Assembly (NCBI GenBank): GCA_034430115.1
Contig: DAOUFG010000022.1
Span: 1 to 13,674, forward strand
DNA: 13,674 nt
Direction: 5' to 3'
DNA from: CAIXPS01 sp034430115
GTDB lineage: Bacteria; Chloroflexota; Anaerolineae; J036; Brachytrichaceae
A program made the translations under genes and the position numbers. The notes under the pieces are model-generated. The model was not told the DNA's origin. It ran no database searches and saw only the letters and a program-made list of their open reading frames with translations. Positions 1 to 7,497 of the stretch are shown piece by piece (the stretch's first letter is position 1; each line of letters starts with the position of its first letter).

Positions 1-966
1 GTGCGGCGGGAAGTGTTAGACGCCCTCAATCAACGCAGCGATTGGCAGGGCCTGTTTCAAACCCTGGGTCACCTGGGGCTGCTGGCGTTGACCGGCGCCG
101 CGGCCTTCTACGCAGCGGCGTGGCTCCCCTGGCCTGTGCTGATCGCAGTCCTTTTTCTGCATGGCACCTTCTACGCCTTCCTGCTGAATGGGTTTCACGA
201 GCTGTGCCACAAGACCGTCTTCAAGACGAAGTCACTGAATACGATCTTCCTCTACGTCTTCAGCTTCCTGGGTTTGCTCAACCCCGTCATGTTTTGGGCC
301 AGCCACCAGGAACACCACAAATACACCCTGCATCCGCCGGATGACCTGGAAGTGATATTGCCGGTCAAGATGACGCTCAGCGCCTTCCTGAAGTATTCCT
401 TCGTGAACGTGTGGGGCCTGATCGACACCGTGAAGGGCATCCTCCGGCTCAGCCGCGGCAAGTTGCAGGGCGAGTGGGAGAATGCCTTGTTCCCAGAAAC
501 CGCCGTGGAGGGCCGGCGGCGGCTGTTCGCCTGGGCGCGCATCCTGCTCATCGGGCATAGCCTGCTCATCATCGGCTCCATCGCTACGGGCCTGTGGCTG
601 CTGCCGGTGCTCATCACGTTCGCGCCGTTCTACGGCGGCTGGCTGCTGTTCCTGTGCAACAACACGCAGCACATCGGGTTGAGCGACGACGTGCCCGATT
701 ACCGGCTGTGCTGCCGCACCATCATCCTGAACCCCTTCGTCAGCTTCCTGTATTGGCGCATGAACTATCACACCGAGCACCACATGTACGCCGCGGTGCC
801 CTGCTATCACCTGGCGAGGCTGCACCGCGAGATCGAAGCCGACTTGCCGCACTGCCCGGTGGGGCTCTACGAAACCTGGAAAGAGATCATCGCCATCCTC
901 AAGCAGCAGCAGGTGGACCCGCAATATGAGTACAGGCCGGAACTACCGGCCCGTCAGGGCGCCTGA
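1..966 (+). CDS. Membrane fatty acid desaturase (5' end may be outside the window)
   Basis: This is a di-iron integral-membrane desaturase of the fatty acid desaturase superfamily (Pfam FA_desaturase type), which introduces a double bond or hydroxyl into a lipid acyl chain. The histidine boxes are visible: HELCH at residues 66-70, HQEHH at 102-106 and HTEHH at 257-261, with an extra NNTQH at 220-224. Hydrophobic segments lie at about 25-64, 82-100 and 180-218, in the usual pattern of paired membrane spans around the boxes. The C-terminal 60 residues are polar. At 321 aa the length is normal for a bacterial desaturase. The frame opens with GTG on the first base of the window, so no ribosome site can be checked and the true start may lie upstream. 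The exact substrate cannot be told; carotenoid or other lipid hydroxylases share the same boxes. It ends in TGA, and the next gene is on the opposite strand. Confidence 0.9.
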   Translation: MRREVLDALNQRSDWQGLFQTLGHLGLLALTGAAAFYAAAWLPWPVLIAVLFLHGTFYAFLLNGFHELCHKTVFKTKSLNTIFLYVFSFLGLLNPVMFWASHQEHHKYTLHPPDDLEVILPVKMTLSAFLKYSFVNVWGLIDTVKGILRLSRGKLQGEWENALFPETAVEGRRRLFAWARILLIGHSLLIIGSIATGLWLLPVLITFAPFYGGWLLFLCNNTQHIGLSDDVPDYRLCCRTIILNPFVSFLYWRMNYHTEHHMYAAVPCYHLARLHREIEADLPHCPVGLYETWKEIIAILKQQQVDPQYEYRPELPARQGA

Positions 967-973
967 CCTGCAA

Positions 974-1016
974 GGCTAACGAAAAACACAAAGAAACGAA
1001 CGCACGAAGATTTAGA
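974..1016. repeat. Dispersed CTTCGTG-type repeat, copy A
   Basis: Directly after the desaturase comes a purine-rich stretch reading ACACAAAGAAACGAACGCAC and then GAAGATTTAG. On the minus strand it reads as runs of CTTCGTG and TTTCTTTGTG. The same word family appears at about 2455-2540 (pyrimidine orientation on plus) and at about 8386-8459 (purine orientation). All three lie outside confident genes. Such strings of 'ttcgtg / tttgtg' words are, from my general memory, common between genes in some environmental bacteria. The boundaries are approximate. Confidence 0.5.
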
Positions 1017-1142
1017 AATTAAAATGCGCGCACCAGCGGCTGAGGGCATGAATGGGCCGCCAGCATCGGATGAAATCCGACGCATGGATGAACCAAAACC
1101 TGCTGCGCAGGTTGGATGCTGCCATCCATCACGCATTTAGCC

Positions 1143-1191
1143 AGAGCCCCGATTTTTGCGCGGAGTACTGCGCCAAAATCGGGGCTCTTTT
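1143..1191 (+). terminator. Strong intrinsic-terminator hairpin
   Basis: A perfect 14-bp stem pairs AGAGCCCCGATTTT (1143-1156) with AAAATCGGGGCTCT (1175-1188). After one mismatch an inner GCGC/GCGC helix (1158-1161 with 1170-1173) continues the stem, leaving an 8-nt loop. The right arm runs into TTT at 1189-1191, which gives the shape of a Rho-independent terminator for plus-strand transcription. The only plus-strand gene upstream is the desaturase, whose stop is about 177 bp away, so its transcript would carry a long 3' tail. There is no T-run for the minus-strand direction, although the stem could still act as a barrier to read-through from either side. Confidence 0.7.
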
Positions 1192-1244
1192 CGTCGAATG
1201 GTTCTATATCAAATCGTCGTATCTTTGTGTGAGACAGCCTAACC

Positions 1245-2285
1245 TCACCCAACGCGGGTCAGCGGCGATGGATTGCGCTCGAAGCCGGCCTGGTGCCAGT
1301 AGGGATAGGTCTTGGGGGTCTCGCTTGCTCGATCCAGGTAAGCGATCTGCTCAGCCGCGAGCGACCAACCGACCGCGCCCAGGTTATCGCGCAATTGCGC
1401 TTCGTTGCGCGCGCCGATGATCACCATCGCGACCGTGGGACGCTGGAGCAACCAGTTCAACGCCACCTGCGGCACACTCTTGCCCGTTTCGGCCGCCACC
1501 GCGTCCAGCGCATCCACCACCTTAAAGAGATATTCGTCGGGGATGGCCGGGCCGCCATCGACGGCGACCTTGCTGCGCAGACGGCTGGTTTCGGGCAGTG
1601 GCTGGCCGCGCCGAATCTTGCCGGTCAGGCGGCCCCATCCCAGCGGGCTCCACACCACCGTGCTCACCTGCTGATCCAGCGCGAGCGGCATCAGCTCCCA
1701 CTCATATTCGCGCCCAACCAGGGAGTAATAGGCCTGGTGCGCCACGTAGCGCGGCCAACCGTAGCGATCGCTCGTCGCCAACGATTTCATCAGGTGCCAG
1801 CCCGAGAAGTTCGAGCAACCGATGTAGAGAATCTTGCCCGCCCGCACCAGGTTTTCAAGGGTGCCGAGCGTCTCTTCCACCGGCGTCATGGCGTCAAAGC
1901 CATGCAACTGAAATAGATCGATGTGGTCGGTGCCCAGGCGGCGCAAGCTGCCCTCCACCGCGCGCGTCAGATGAAAGCGCGACGAGCCGACGTCGTTGGG
2001 TCCCGGCCCGGTGCTGAAGGTCGCCTTGGTGGAGATGAGCACCTGGTCACGACGGCCCTTGATCGCCTGGCCCAATATCTCCTCCGACGCGCCGTTGGAA
2101 TAGCCATCGGCGGAGTCGAACATGTTCACCCCGGCGTCGAGACAGATATCCACCAGCCGGCTGGCCCCGGCGACGTCGGTCGTGCCAAAGGCCTTAAAAA
2201 ACTCATTGCCCGCGCCAAACGTCGCGGTGCCCATACACAACACGGGCACTTTCAGCCCGGATTTGCCCAAGAGTCTCCATTCCAT
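1245..2285 (-). CDS. Aldo/keto reductase
   Basis: This is an NADP(H)-dependent aldo/keto reductase of the bacterial YajO/Tas/IolS-like group (346 aa), a cytoplasmic TIM-barrel enzyme that reduces carbonyls or oxidises sugars. The catalytic tetrad is visible as D57 and Y62 in the FDSADGYSNG segment, K87 in ISTKATF and H128 in LFQLHGF. The phosphate-binding C-terminal motif appears in VIIGARNEAQL near residues 288-298. The start is supported by an AAGGAGGA ribosome site at 2293-2300, 7 nt before ATG. It reads away from the sulfatase across a spacer of about 320 bp and converges with the desaturase. A role in sugar oxidation beside the sulfatase and glycosidase is plausible, but the substrate cannot be read from sequence. 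Confidence 0.93.
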   Translation of the reverse strand: MEWRLLGKSGLKVPVLCMGTATFGAGNEFFKAFGTTDVAGASRLVDICLDAGVNMFDSADGYSNGASEEILGQAIKGRRDQVLISTKATFSTGPGPNDVGSSRFHLTRAVEGSLRRLGTDHIDLFQLHGFDAMTPVEETLGTLENLVRAGKILYIGCSNFSGWHLMKSLATSDRYGWPRYVAHQAYYSLVGREYEWELMPLALDQQVSTVVWSPLGWGRLTGKIRRGQPLPETSRLRSKVAVDGGPAIPDEYLFKVVDALDAVAAETGKSVPQVALNWLLQRPTVAMVIIGARNEAQLRDNLGAVGWSLAAEQIAYLDRASETPKTYPYWHQAGFERNPSPLTRVG

Positions 2286-2330
2286 TGATCGTTCCTCCTT
2301 GATTCACAAAAGATGACACGCTGATGAATG

Positions 2331-2339
2331 AGTATAGCA
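2331..2339 (-). promoter_or_regulatory. Candidate extended -10 promoter for the aldo/keto reductase
   Basis: On the minus strand TGCTATACT matches the extended -10 form TGnTATAAT with one difference. It lies about 46 bp upstream of the reductase ATG, with the ribosome site in between. At a 17-bp spacing the -35 position is GCGGGG, which is not a -35 match; that is typical of extended -10 promoters. Confidence 0.4.
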
Positions 2340-2402
2340 AGACCACACCCCTCCCCCGCAGACGGCGCTGGCCCGGGCAAATCAACTCGCGGGTCTGTGC
2401 GC

Positions 2403-2439
2403 ATTCCTCCCCTGCAAGGAACGCAGCGGGAGAGGGAAT
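2403..2439. repeat. REP-like imperfect palindrome
   Basis: ATTCC-TCCC-CTGC pairs with GCAG-c-GGGA-gag-GGAAT around a 7-nt loop (AAGGAAC), giving 13 paired positions with small bulges on the right arm. It sits between the divergent promoters of the aldo/keto reductase and sulfatase genes, next to the CTTCGTG repeat. It has no T-run, so it is more likely a repetitive extragenic palindrome than a terminator. No second copy was found in this window. Confidence 0.45.
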
Positions 2440-2454
2440 CCACCCGCGCCTACT

Positions 2455-2540
2455 ATCTTCCTTCGTGCCCTTTGTGTTTTTGTGTCTTCGTGGTTTTCAG
2501 GTCTTCGCGTCCTTTGTTTCTTCGTTGCTTCGTGTGAATC
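2455..2540. repeat. Dispersed CTTCGTG-type repeat, copy B
   Basis: A pyrimidine-rich array of near-tandem words fills this stretch: CTTCGTGCCCTTTGTG, TTTTTGTGTCTTCGTGG, then TCTTCGCGTCCTTTGTTTC and TTCGTTGCTTCGTG. It lies just upstream of the sulfatase promoter zone and is the longest of three related stretches in the window. Period is roughly 8-10 nt but irregular. The reading frame of the sulfatase happens to stay open through it, but the translation there is low-complexity Phe/Ser/Cys/Val and is not part of the enzyme. Confidence 0.6.
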
Positions 2541-2608
2541 CTTACTTCCGCGAAAGCATCGTATACTCACTTTTGATCACCTCACACATCACGATTCAGA
2601 GGTTCATG

Positions 2609-3997
2609 ATGACGCGACCAAATGTTGTCTTTATCCTGGCTGACGATATGGGGTATGGGGACTTCAGCGCCTTTAACGGCGGGCTCTCCAGCACGCCCAC
2701 CCTGGACGGCCTGATGCAGGAAAGCGTCTGCCTGACGCAACAGTACACCGCCTCGCCGGTGTGCAATCCCTCGCGCGCCTGCCTGATGACCGGGCGCTAC
2801 CCGCATCGCACCGGCTCGGTGGATACGCTGGAATGGCATGGGCTGGAGCGCCTGGCGTTGCGCGAAACGACCCTGGCCGACCTCTTTAAGCGCGCGGGCT
2901 ATACCACCGGGCTGGTGGGCAAGTGGCACCTGGGCGCGTTCGACCCGCGCTACCGCCCCACCGAGCGCGGCTTCGACGAGACGGTGTGTTTCCGCGGCGG
3001 GATGCACGACTATTACAACTGGCGCATCGAATATAACGACCACGTCCAGCACGGCGACGGGCGCTACCTGACCGACGTGTGGACCGACGAAGCGGTGCAG
3101 TTCATCGAACGCCACCAGCACGAGCCTTTCTTCCTGCACGTGACGTACAACGCGCCGCACGTGCCCCTGGAAGCCCCCGAGGAAGATCAGAAGCTGTTTA
3201 AGGGCTCGGACAAGTTCAACCTGGGCGTGAGCATGGTCTACGCGATGATCCACCGCATGGACAGCGGCGTGGCGCACATCCTGGAGACGCTCAAGCGCCT
3301 GGGGCTGGACGAGAACACCATCGTGCTCTTCACCAGCGACAACGGCCCGCAGTTTGGCGGCGAGGGTGACCATTGCACCACGCGCTTCAACTGCCAGTTC
3401 AACGGCGCGAAGGGGTCGGTGTACGAGGGCGGCATCCGCGTGCCGATGATCCTGCGCTGGCCGGCCGGGTTGCAGGGCGGGCGCCTGGTGCACGAGATGG
3501 TGCACTTCTCGGATTGGTTCCCCACCTTGCTGGCCGCGGTGGATATTCCCGTGCCGGGCGAGCTGAAGCTGGACGGCGTGAACGTGTTGCCGGTGTTGCG
3601 CGGTGAGCCAGGGCAGGTGTGCACCACGCGCTACTGGCAGTGGAACAGGTATCAGCCGGTGATCACCTGCAACGCGGCGGTGCGCGACGGCGATTGGAAG
3701 CTGGTGCGCCCCGTGCAGGAAGAGGCAATGCGCGTGGACGACGATATTCACTGGCTGGCCGTCTCGATGTATGGGCCGGAATATTTCATCCAGCGCGGCA
3801 TCTTCAAGGACGCAGAGCCGAAGCGCGAGGTGCCTCCGCCGGTGACGCCGGAGCTTTATAACATCGCGCGCGATCCGCTGGAGCAGACGAACCTGGCGGC
3901 GCAATACCCCGACGTGGCGCGGGAGCTGTTGCACAAGTTGGAGAACTGGTTCGAGGAAGTGGAGCGCGAGTTCCGCGAGGTGTATCCGATACGGTAA
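2609..3997 (+). CDS. Type I (formylglycine-dependent) sulfatase
   Basis: This 462-aa protein is an arylsulfatase-family hydrolase that removes sulfate esters, probably from sulfated sugars. The metal-binding ADD (residues 11-13) opens the protein. The signature C52-N-P-S-R, followed by ACLMTGR, carries the Cys that must be oxidised to formylglycine. GKWHLG (104-109), DNG (244-246) and the K268-containing GAKGSVYEGGIRVP block complete the active site. The frame is open from 2324, but homology begins only at MTRPNVVFILADD. The ATG at 2609 has AGAGG (2598-2602) 6 nt upstream; the adjacent ATG at 2606 is the alternative. A TATACT -10-like box lies at 2562-2567 with no good -35. No signal peptide follows this start, so the enzyme is predicted to be cytoplasmic. 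No formylglycine-generating enzyme is in the window. The substrate is unknown. Confidence 0.93.
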   Translation: MTRPNVVFILADDMGYGDFSAFNGGLSSTPTLDGLMQESVCLTQQYTASPVCNPSRACLMTGRYPHRTGSVDTLEWHGLERLALRETTLADLFKRAGYTTGLVGKWHLGAFDPRYRPTERGFDETVCFRGGMHDYYNWRIEYNDHVQHGDGRYLTDVWTDEAVQFIERHQHEPFFLHVTYNAPHVPLEAPEEDQKLFKGSDKFNLGVSMVYAMIHRMDSGVAHILETLKRLGLDENTIVLFTSDNGPQFGGEGDHCTTRFNCQFNGAKGSVYEGGIRVPMILRWPAGLQGGRLVHEMVHFSDWFPTLLAAVDIPVPGELKLDGVNVLPVLRGEPGQVCTTRYWQWNRYQPVITCNAAVRDGDWKLVRPVQEEAMRVDDDIHWLAVSMYGPEYFIQRGIFKDAEPKREVPPPVTPELYNIARDPLEQTNLAAQYPDVARELLHKLENWFEEVEREFREVYPIR

Positions 3998-4485
3998 AGG
4001 TGGCGGGTGCGATAAGCCATGGTTAATGGCAATGCCACCCACATCAACCCATACGGTATGACTCAAACAAGCTCGATTCTGTAAGTCCGGGATGGGCTGC
4101 CCGCAAGCGGCTGAGCATTTTGCAGTGCCGCCGAGCCACTCCGTTGCAAGAAACGGTGGTTATCGGCCTCCGGTAAGAACGAGCTTTTTTGTTATCCCAG
4201 GCGTGTGGGATCATCAGCTCTGCAACAATCCGTGCCTGCACAACATCCCACTACACTGATGTATCACGCTCATAGTTCTGAAAGCAGGCCCAAGCGACAA
4301 CACATCTCTCCCCAATCGATCACCTGTTTTAGTGATCCTTGATCATCGGTTGCACTCAGTACAGATCAAGTTCACGCTCAATGAAGATCAACCTGTCGTT
4401 GCCATCGAAGCAGATGTACCTGTTCAATAGGAGGTTCCCGGCTAATAAGTACTTGCATCTGCCCCCTATTTAAAAGGTGTGCGAA
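3998..4485. other. Gene-free, lower-GC stretch with several hairpins
   Basis: No reading frame here has a start, ribosome site and recognisable product. The first 70 bp contain short palindromes: TGGCAATGCCA at about 4027-4037 and CATACGGTATG at 4050-4060. A larger fold covers 4069-4193 and is listed separately. Further hairpins are ATCCCA/TGGGAT at 4194-4211 and GATCAC/GTGATC at 4318-4337. The base composition is visibly more AT-rich than the flanking sulfatase and glycosidase genes, and this continues into the broken acetyltransferase gene. It may be recently acquired or decayed sequence. Confidence 0.6.
4069..4193 (+). ncRNA. Candidate structured RNA or folded element of about 120 nt
   Basis: A closing helix pairs AAGCTCG (4069-4075) with CGAGCTT (4180-4186) and, past a bulged A4076, TTCT (4077-4080) with AGAA (4176-4179). 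Inside are three hairpins in series: GCGGC/GCCGC (4107-4111 with 4127-4131), CCA-ct-CCGTT/AACGG-TGG (4136-4145 with 4152-4159) and TTATCGG/CCGGTAA (4160-4166 with 4170-4176, one G-U pair). The last hairpin competes with the closing helix for one base. The closing helix ends in a T6 tract (4185-4190), as an intrinsic terminator would. I do not recognise it as a known RNA family. It could be a 3' UTR element of the sulfatase, an independent small RNA, or a folded mobile repeat. Confidence 0.3.
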
Positions 4486-4932
4486 TCATCTTCGATTGTT
4501 ATAGGCAAACACCAGCATGCCATCTTCATTAGGCTCAGCGCGGACTTGGACAAACCCAGCAGCAGAGAAGCATCGCAGGCTCGCCAAATTCTCGGGATCA
4601 ATTTCGGCAGTGATCATGCGCATACGCCTCACTTCCGGCTGATCTAATGCCAACGACAGAATGAGTTTGCCAAGCCCCTACTTGCGATATTGGGGATTCA
4701 CGACGATACAAATTGAGCCAGTACCATCTCCGGCCCTGTCAATCTGTACGACTCCAACCAACTCGCCCGCCTCATAAGCGCCCCATGCGTAGACTCCATC
4801 AATGTTGCCGACATAGGTAAACCACCGCCTTGTAGGAGGCTGAACCCATGGCGTTGTCTCTTGATCTGAGAACCATTCCGCATACGCCAAATAGGCAACC
4901 TCGTCCAGCCTCTGTATGAAAATGCTGGGCAT
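4486..4932 (-). pseudogene. GNAT-family N-acetyltransferase with an internal amber codon
   Basis: Read on the minus strand, 84 codons from ATG (4930-4932) end in TAG at 4678-4680. The same frame then continues for 63 more sense codons to TGA at 4486-4488. The two halves join into one normal-length GNAT (about 148 aa). Strands before the stop read ELVGVVQID and ICIVVNPQYRK; after it come GLGKLILSLAL, then ITAEIDPENLASLRCFSAAGF, the usual motif B region. The acetyl-CoA pyrophosphate motif R-x-x-G-x-G is R83-K-stop-G-L-G, so the stop replaces one residue of the motif. The start is strong: AGGAGG at 4939-4944, 6 nt upstream. It lies 49 bp behind the GH38-like gene and could share its transcript. 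Likely a fresh nonsense mutation; a sequencing error or read-through is possible. TAG is an ordinary stop in neighbouring genes (ends at 9474 and 10860). The acetylated substrate is unknown. Confidence 0.85.
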
Positions 4933-4981
4933 GGGTTACCTCCTCAGCCACACATGCCGCCGGACAAGGCGGCCGATGCCC

Positions 4982-7423
4982 TCACCCACCCGGCGCCATG
5001 CGCAGATGCGCGATCTGGAAGGGGCCGATCTCTTGCAACGCCTCACCCGCAATAGACTCCAACCGGCCCAGGCGCAGCCCCAGAGCCTTCATCGCAAGCG
5101 CCGCGCGTTGCTGCTTGACGGAATACAACCGGCACAATAGCTCGGCATCTTTCACCTGCACACAGGTCGAGACCAGTTCCGCATCCGTTAGCTTTAGCAG
5201 CGTGCATTGCGCGGGCAGCGGCCCGGCGTGGCGGTTCGTCTGCACGGCAACCAGCGGCGTGCCATAGCCGCGCGCAGCCCCAATCACGTCGGCGGTGCGC
5301 CAGTCGCCTGGGTGCGGGTAGACGGCGGTATGAAGCGCGTGCCGGCCGCGCAGGCGCTGATCGAAACACTTGGGCCAGCGCACCAGGTCCAGGCGGTTCC
5401 CAATCGCATCGGTAGATTCGCCCCAGGCGAACAGGTTCACCAGCGTATCGTCCCTCAGCCAATGCTTGAGCGTGCCCTGGTGGAAGTAGGCCAGCCCCTT
5501 CGCGCCATCGGAAACATCCACCCAACTCGCCGGGAAGAAGGGCCGCTCGGCGCGGCTCTCCACCACGCCAAAAGCGATGTCGTGATGGATGTCGCCATGG
5601 AACGCCAGCGGCCACTGCACGCGCAGCTTGGTGTCGTCGTCGTAGAAGTGGCCGATGCTGGCCGCGTTAAAGTCGAATTCCCAATCCAGGTCGATGCGCG
5701 GGGATTGGTGATAGAAGCGCATCCGCAGCACGCCATGCGTCGGCGCGCCCATTTCGCCGGCGACGGTGAAGGTGACACCCAGCGGCGTGCGGCGGACGGT
5801 CGCCGGGCCGGCGGATTGCCAACGTAGTTCTGGGCCACGGGTGGAGGGCTCCCATTTCTGCCAGTGCTGGACGTCGAAGGTGCCCTCGTGCTGTGGGCCC
5901 AGGCCGGTGCTATCGCGCGCGGCCAGCAGGTTGGCGGGTTGCGCAGCGCGCAGCAGTTCCTCGCCGGAAGGTTTCAGTTGCAGCGACGTAAAAGCACCGT
6001 CGGGCCGCAGCGCAACGCGATAGAAGTCATTCTCAAACGCAAAAGCATCGGCACACGCTTCCTCAGTCGCCTGACTGCCGCCCGCCTGCACCTGGTAGGT
6101 GGCGTAGCCCAGGCCCGGCAGTGACGCGGCAAAGCGCAGCTCCGCCCCATCCGGCGTGGGCGTGAACTCACACGGCAAGGGCTGGCCCTGCTGATCGGCG
6201 ATGACGGGCTCGGCAATGGGGACGTGCGCAACGACGATGCCGGCCTGTTCGTGTGGCGTCGGGTTGAAGACGATCAGCGGCTGCCCGGCGCATGCGGATG
6301 TATCAACCTGCGCGGCAATTGCATTTGCCGCCTCGCAAGCCAGGCGACTTGCTTCTTGCTCGGCCTCGTGCAGCCAGACGATGCTCTTGGCCTTCAGTTC
6401 AGGCGCGCAGAAGCAATACACGTCGTGATGCTGCGTCGTCAATATCTTCTTCCAGATCGGGTCCGTGGGCGCGGCGGGGCGACGGAGCAACGCAAACGCC
6501 AAGGCATTCAGCGCCTCGGCCTGCAACGCGCTCCCCTCGGCCTGCCAGTTGCTGCGCGAAAGTTCCTCGGCGCGGATGCCCTCGATGTAGCTCCAGTTGG
6601 TGAAGAAGCGAACCTGGAATTGCGGCGGATGCGCCTGGTAACGCTCGGTTAGCGCGTCGTCGAGCAGCGCAAAATCGGCCTGGGCGCGCTCGGCCAGCCA
6701 CTGCTGGTCCACTTCGATCAGGTCGGGGATTTCCACCATCACCGGCGGCACGTGCAGCAGCCCCAGCATCTCCTGGAAGCGCAGCCATTCCTGCACGCTC
6801 ATGTGGCTGGGTTCTTCCAGGTAGAGCGGCTCGAGCGTGCCGTCCAGCCCGCGCCATGCGGCGAACTCGCTGCCTTGCATGAACATGCTGCCGAACCGGG
6901 CGTGATAAAGCAACTCGGCGCCTTGCTCCATCACCAGCGTGGACGAGAAGTGCGGCAAGACGCCGAAGCGAATGCCAAACGCCTGCAAGAGTTGAGGCGT
7001 TTGCTCGTTGATGCTGCTCTCCTGGTGCGCATACACGCGCACCTGATGCCCATCGCACAACTGGCGATACACCCGCTCGCCCCATTCGAACTGGCGATAG
7101 TTGGCCTCCGAACTCAGCGTTTGCAGGTGCGGCTGAGAGTACGTGCCGTTGTAGAAGGTGGTGCGGCCCGCCTTCACCAGGCTCAGCATCTCCTCGAACA
7201 CGTCGGGGGCGTCCTGGCGCAGGCATTCCAACTCCAGGCCCGACCATTCGTAGCCGATCTTCAACTCGGGGTACTGGCGCAGCGTGGCGATGTTCCGGCG
7301 CAACCGCTCAATATAAGTGGCAATATCGGGGGAGCCCCAGGGCGGCGTGCGTTCAGCGCATTGCGTATCCTCTTTAATGAGAAGATACATCGGGTGTTGT
7401 GCGAGCGCCAGTTTATATTCCAT
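4982..7423 (-). CDS. Glycoside hydrolase family 38-like protein (alpha-mannosidase-like)
   Basis: The 813-aa protein has the family-38 layout: an N-terminal (alpha/beta)7-type domain to about residue 270, a helical middle domain, then a long beta-rich C-terminal half (about 385-813). Family landmarks include the GRTTFYNGTYSQPH segment (86-99), the PQLLQAFGIRFG segment (143-154) and TTQHHDVYCF (329-338), which matches the QFHD region. Family 38 normally uses a zinc-bound HxD near the N-terminus and a nucleophile Asp in a DxFGHS-like motif. Here the first reads HPM (10-12) and the second QESSIN (134-139). The function may therefore be altered. The start is supported by GGAGG at 7430-7434, 6 nt from ATG, and by a good promoter in the 74-bp gap behind the FtsZ-like gene. 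No signal peptide is seen, so a cytoplasmic enzyme acting on imported oligosaccharides is likely. Confidence 0.8.
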   Translation of the reverse strand: MEYKLALAQHPMYLLIKEDTQCAERTPPWGSPDIATYIERLRRNIATLRQYPELKIGYEWSGLELECLRQDAPDVFEEMLSLVKAGRTTFYNGTYSQPHLQTLSSEANYRQFEWGERVYRQLCDGHQVRVYAHQESSINEQTPQLLQAFGIRFGVLPHFSSTLVMEQGAELLYHARFGSMFMQGSEFAAWRGLDGTLEPLYLEEPSHMSVQEWLRFQEMLGLLHVPPVMVEIPDLIEVDQQWLAERAQADFALLDDALTERYQAHPPQFQVRFFTNWSYIEGIRAEELSRSNWQAEGSALQAEALNALAFALLRRPAAPTDPIWKKILTTQHHDVYCFCAPELKAKSIVWLHEAEQEASRLACEAANAIAAQVDTSACAGQPLIVFNPTPHEQAGIVVAHVPIAEPVIADQQGQPLPCEFTPTPDGAELRFAASLPGLGYATYQVQAGGSQATEEACADAFAFENDFYRVALRPDGAFTSLQLKPSGEELLRAAQPANLLAARDSTGLGPQHEGTFDVQHWQKWEPSTRGPELRWQSAGPATVRRTPLGVTFTVAGEMGAPTHGVLRMRFYHQSPRIDLDWEFDFNAASIGHFYDDDTKLRVQWPLAFHGDIHHDIAFGVVESRAERPFFPASWVDVSDGAKGLAYFHQGTLKHWLRDDTLVNLFAWGESTDAIGNRLDLVRWPKCFDQRLRGRHALHTAVYPHPGDWRTADVIGAARGYGTPLVAVQTNRHAGPLPAQCTLLKLTDAELVSTCVQVKDAELLCRLYSVKQQRAALAMKALGLRLGRLESIAGEALQEIGPFQIAHLRMAPGG

Positions 7424-7458
7424 CGACTTCCTCCGCGCGGGCAGCCTGTTGCCGGCTC

Positions 7459-7488
7459 ATTGTATGTCCAAGTGGCGCAAGCGATCAA
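7459..7488 (-). promoter_or_regulatory. Candidate sigma-70 promoter for the GH38-like gene
   Basis: On the minus strand TTGATC (7483-7488, 4 of 6 to consensus) is followed after 18 bp by TACAAT (7459-7464, 5 of 6). It lies in the 74-bp gap between the FtsZ-like stop and the GH38-like ATG, about 35 bp before the start. The glycosidase could thus be transcribed without the FtsZ-like gene. Confidence 0.5.
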
Positions 7489-7497
7489 AGTACATTC

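Noticed and set aside
2324..2608. Upstream extension of the sulfatase to an ATG at 2324
   Set aside because: The extra 95 codons translate through the REP-like palindrome and the CTTCGTG repeat, and there is no signal peptide or homology. The family N-terminus begins at 2609.
2582..4066. A 494-codon open frame antisense to the sulfatase
   Set aside because: It is His/Arg/Val-rich with no domain, lies opposite a gene with an intact active site, and is a by-product of GC-rich third positions. Similar antisense frames over the desaturase and the FAD oxidoreductase were rejected for the same reason.
4061..4199. Integron attC site (palindromic, about 130 bp, near GTTA)
   Set aside because: The ends do not fit RYYYAAC and GTTRRRY, there is no integrase or cassette array, and the internal three-hairpin layout is unlike attC.
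4260..4430. Plus-strand open stretch of about 56 codons (ends EADVPVQ-stop)
   Set aside because: It has no start codon, ribosome site or recognisable family. A stretch of this length is expected by chance in this lower-GC region, although a decayed gene remnant cannot be excluded.
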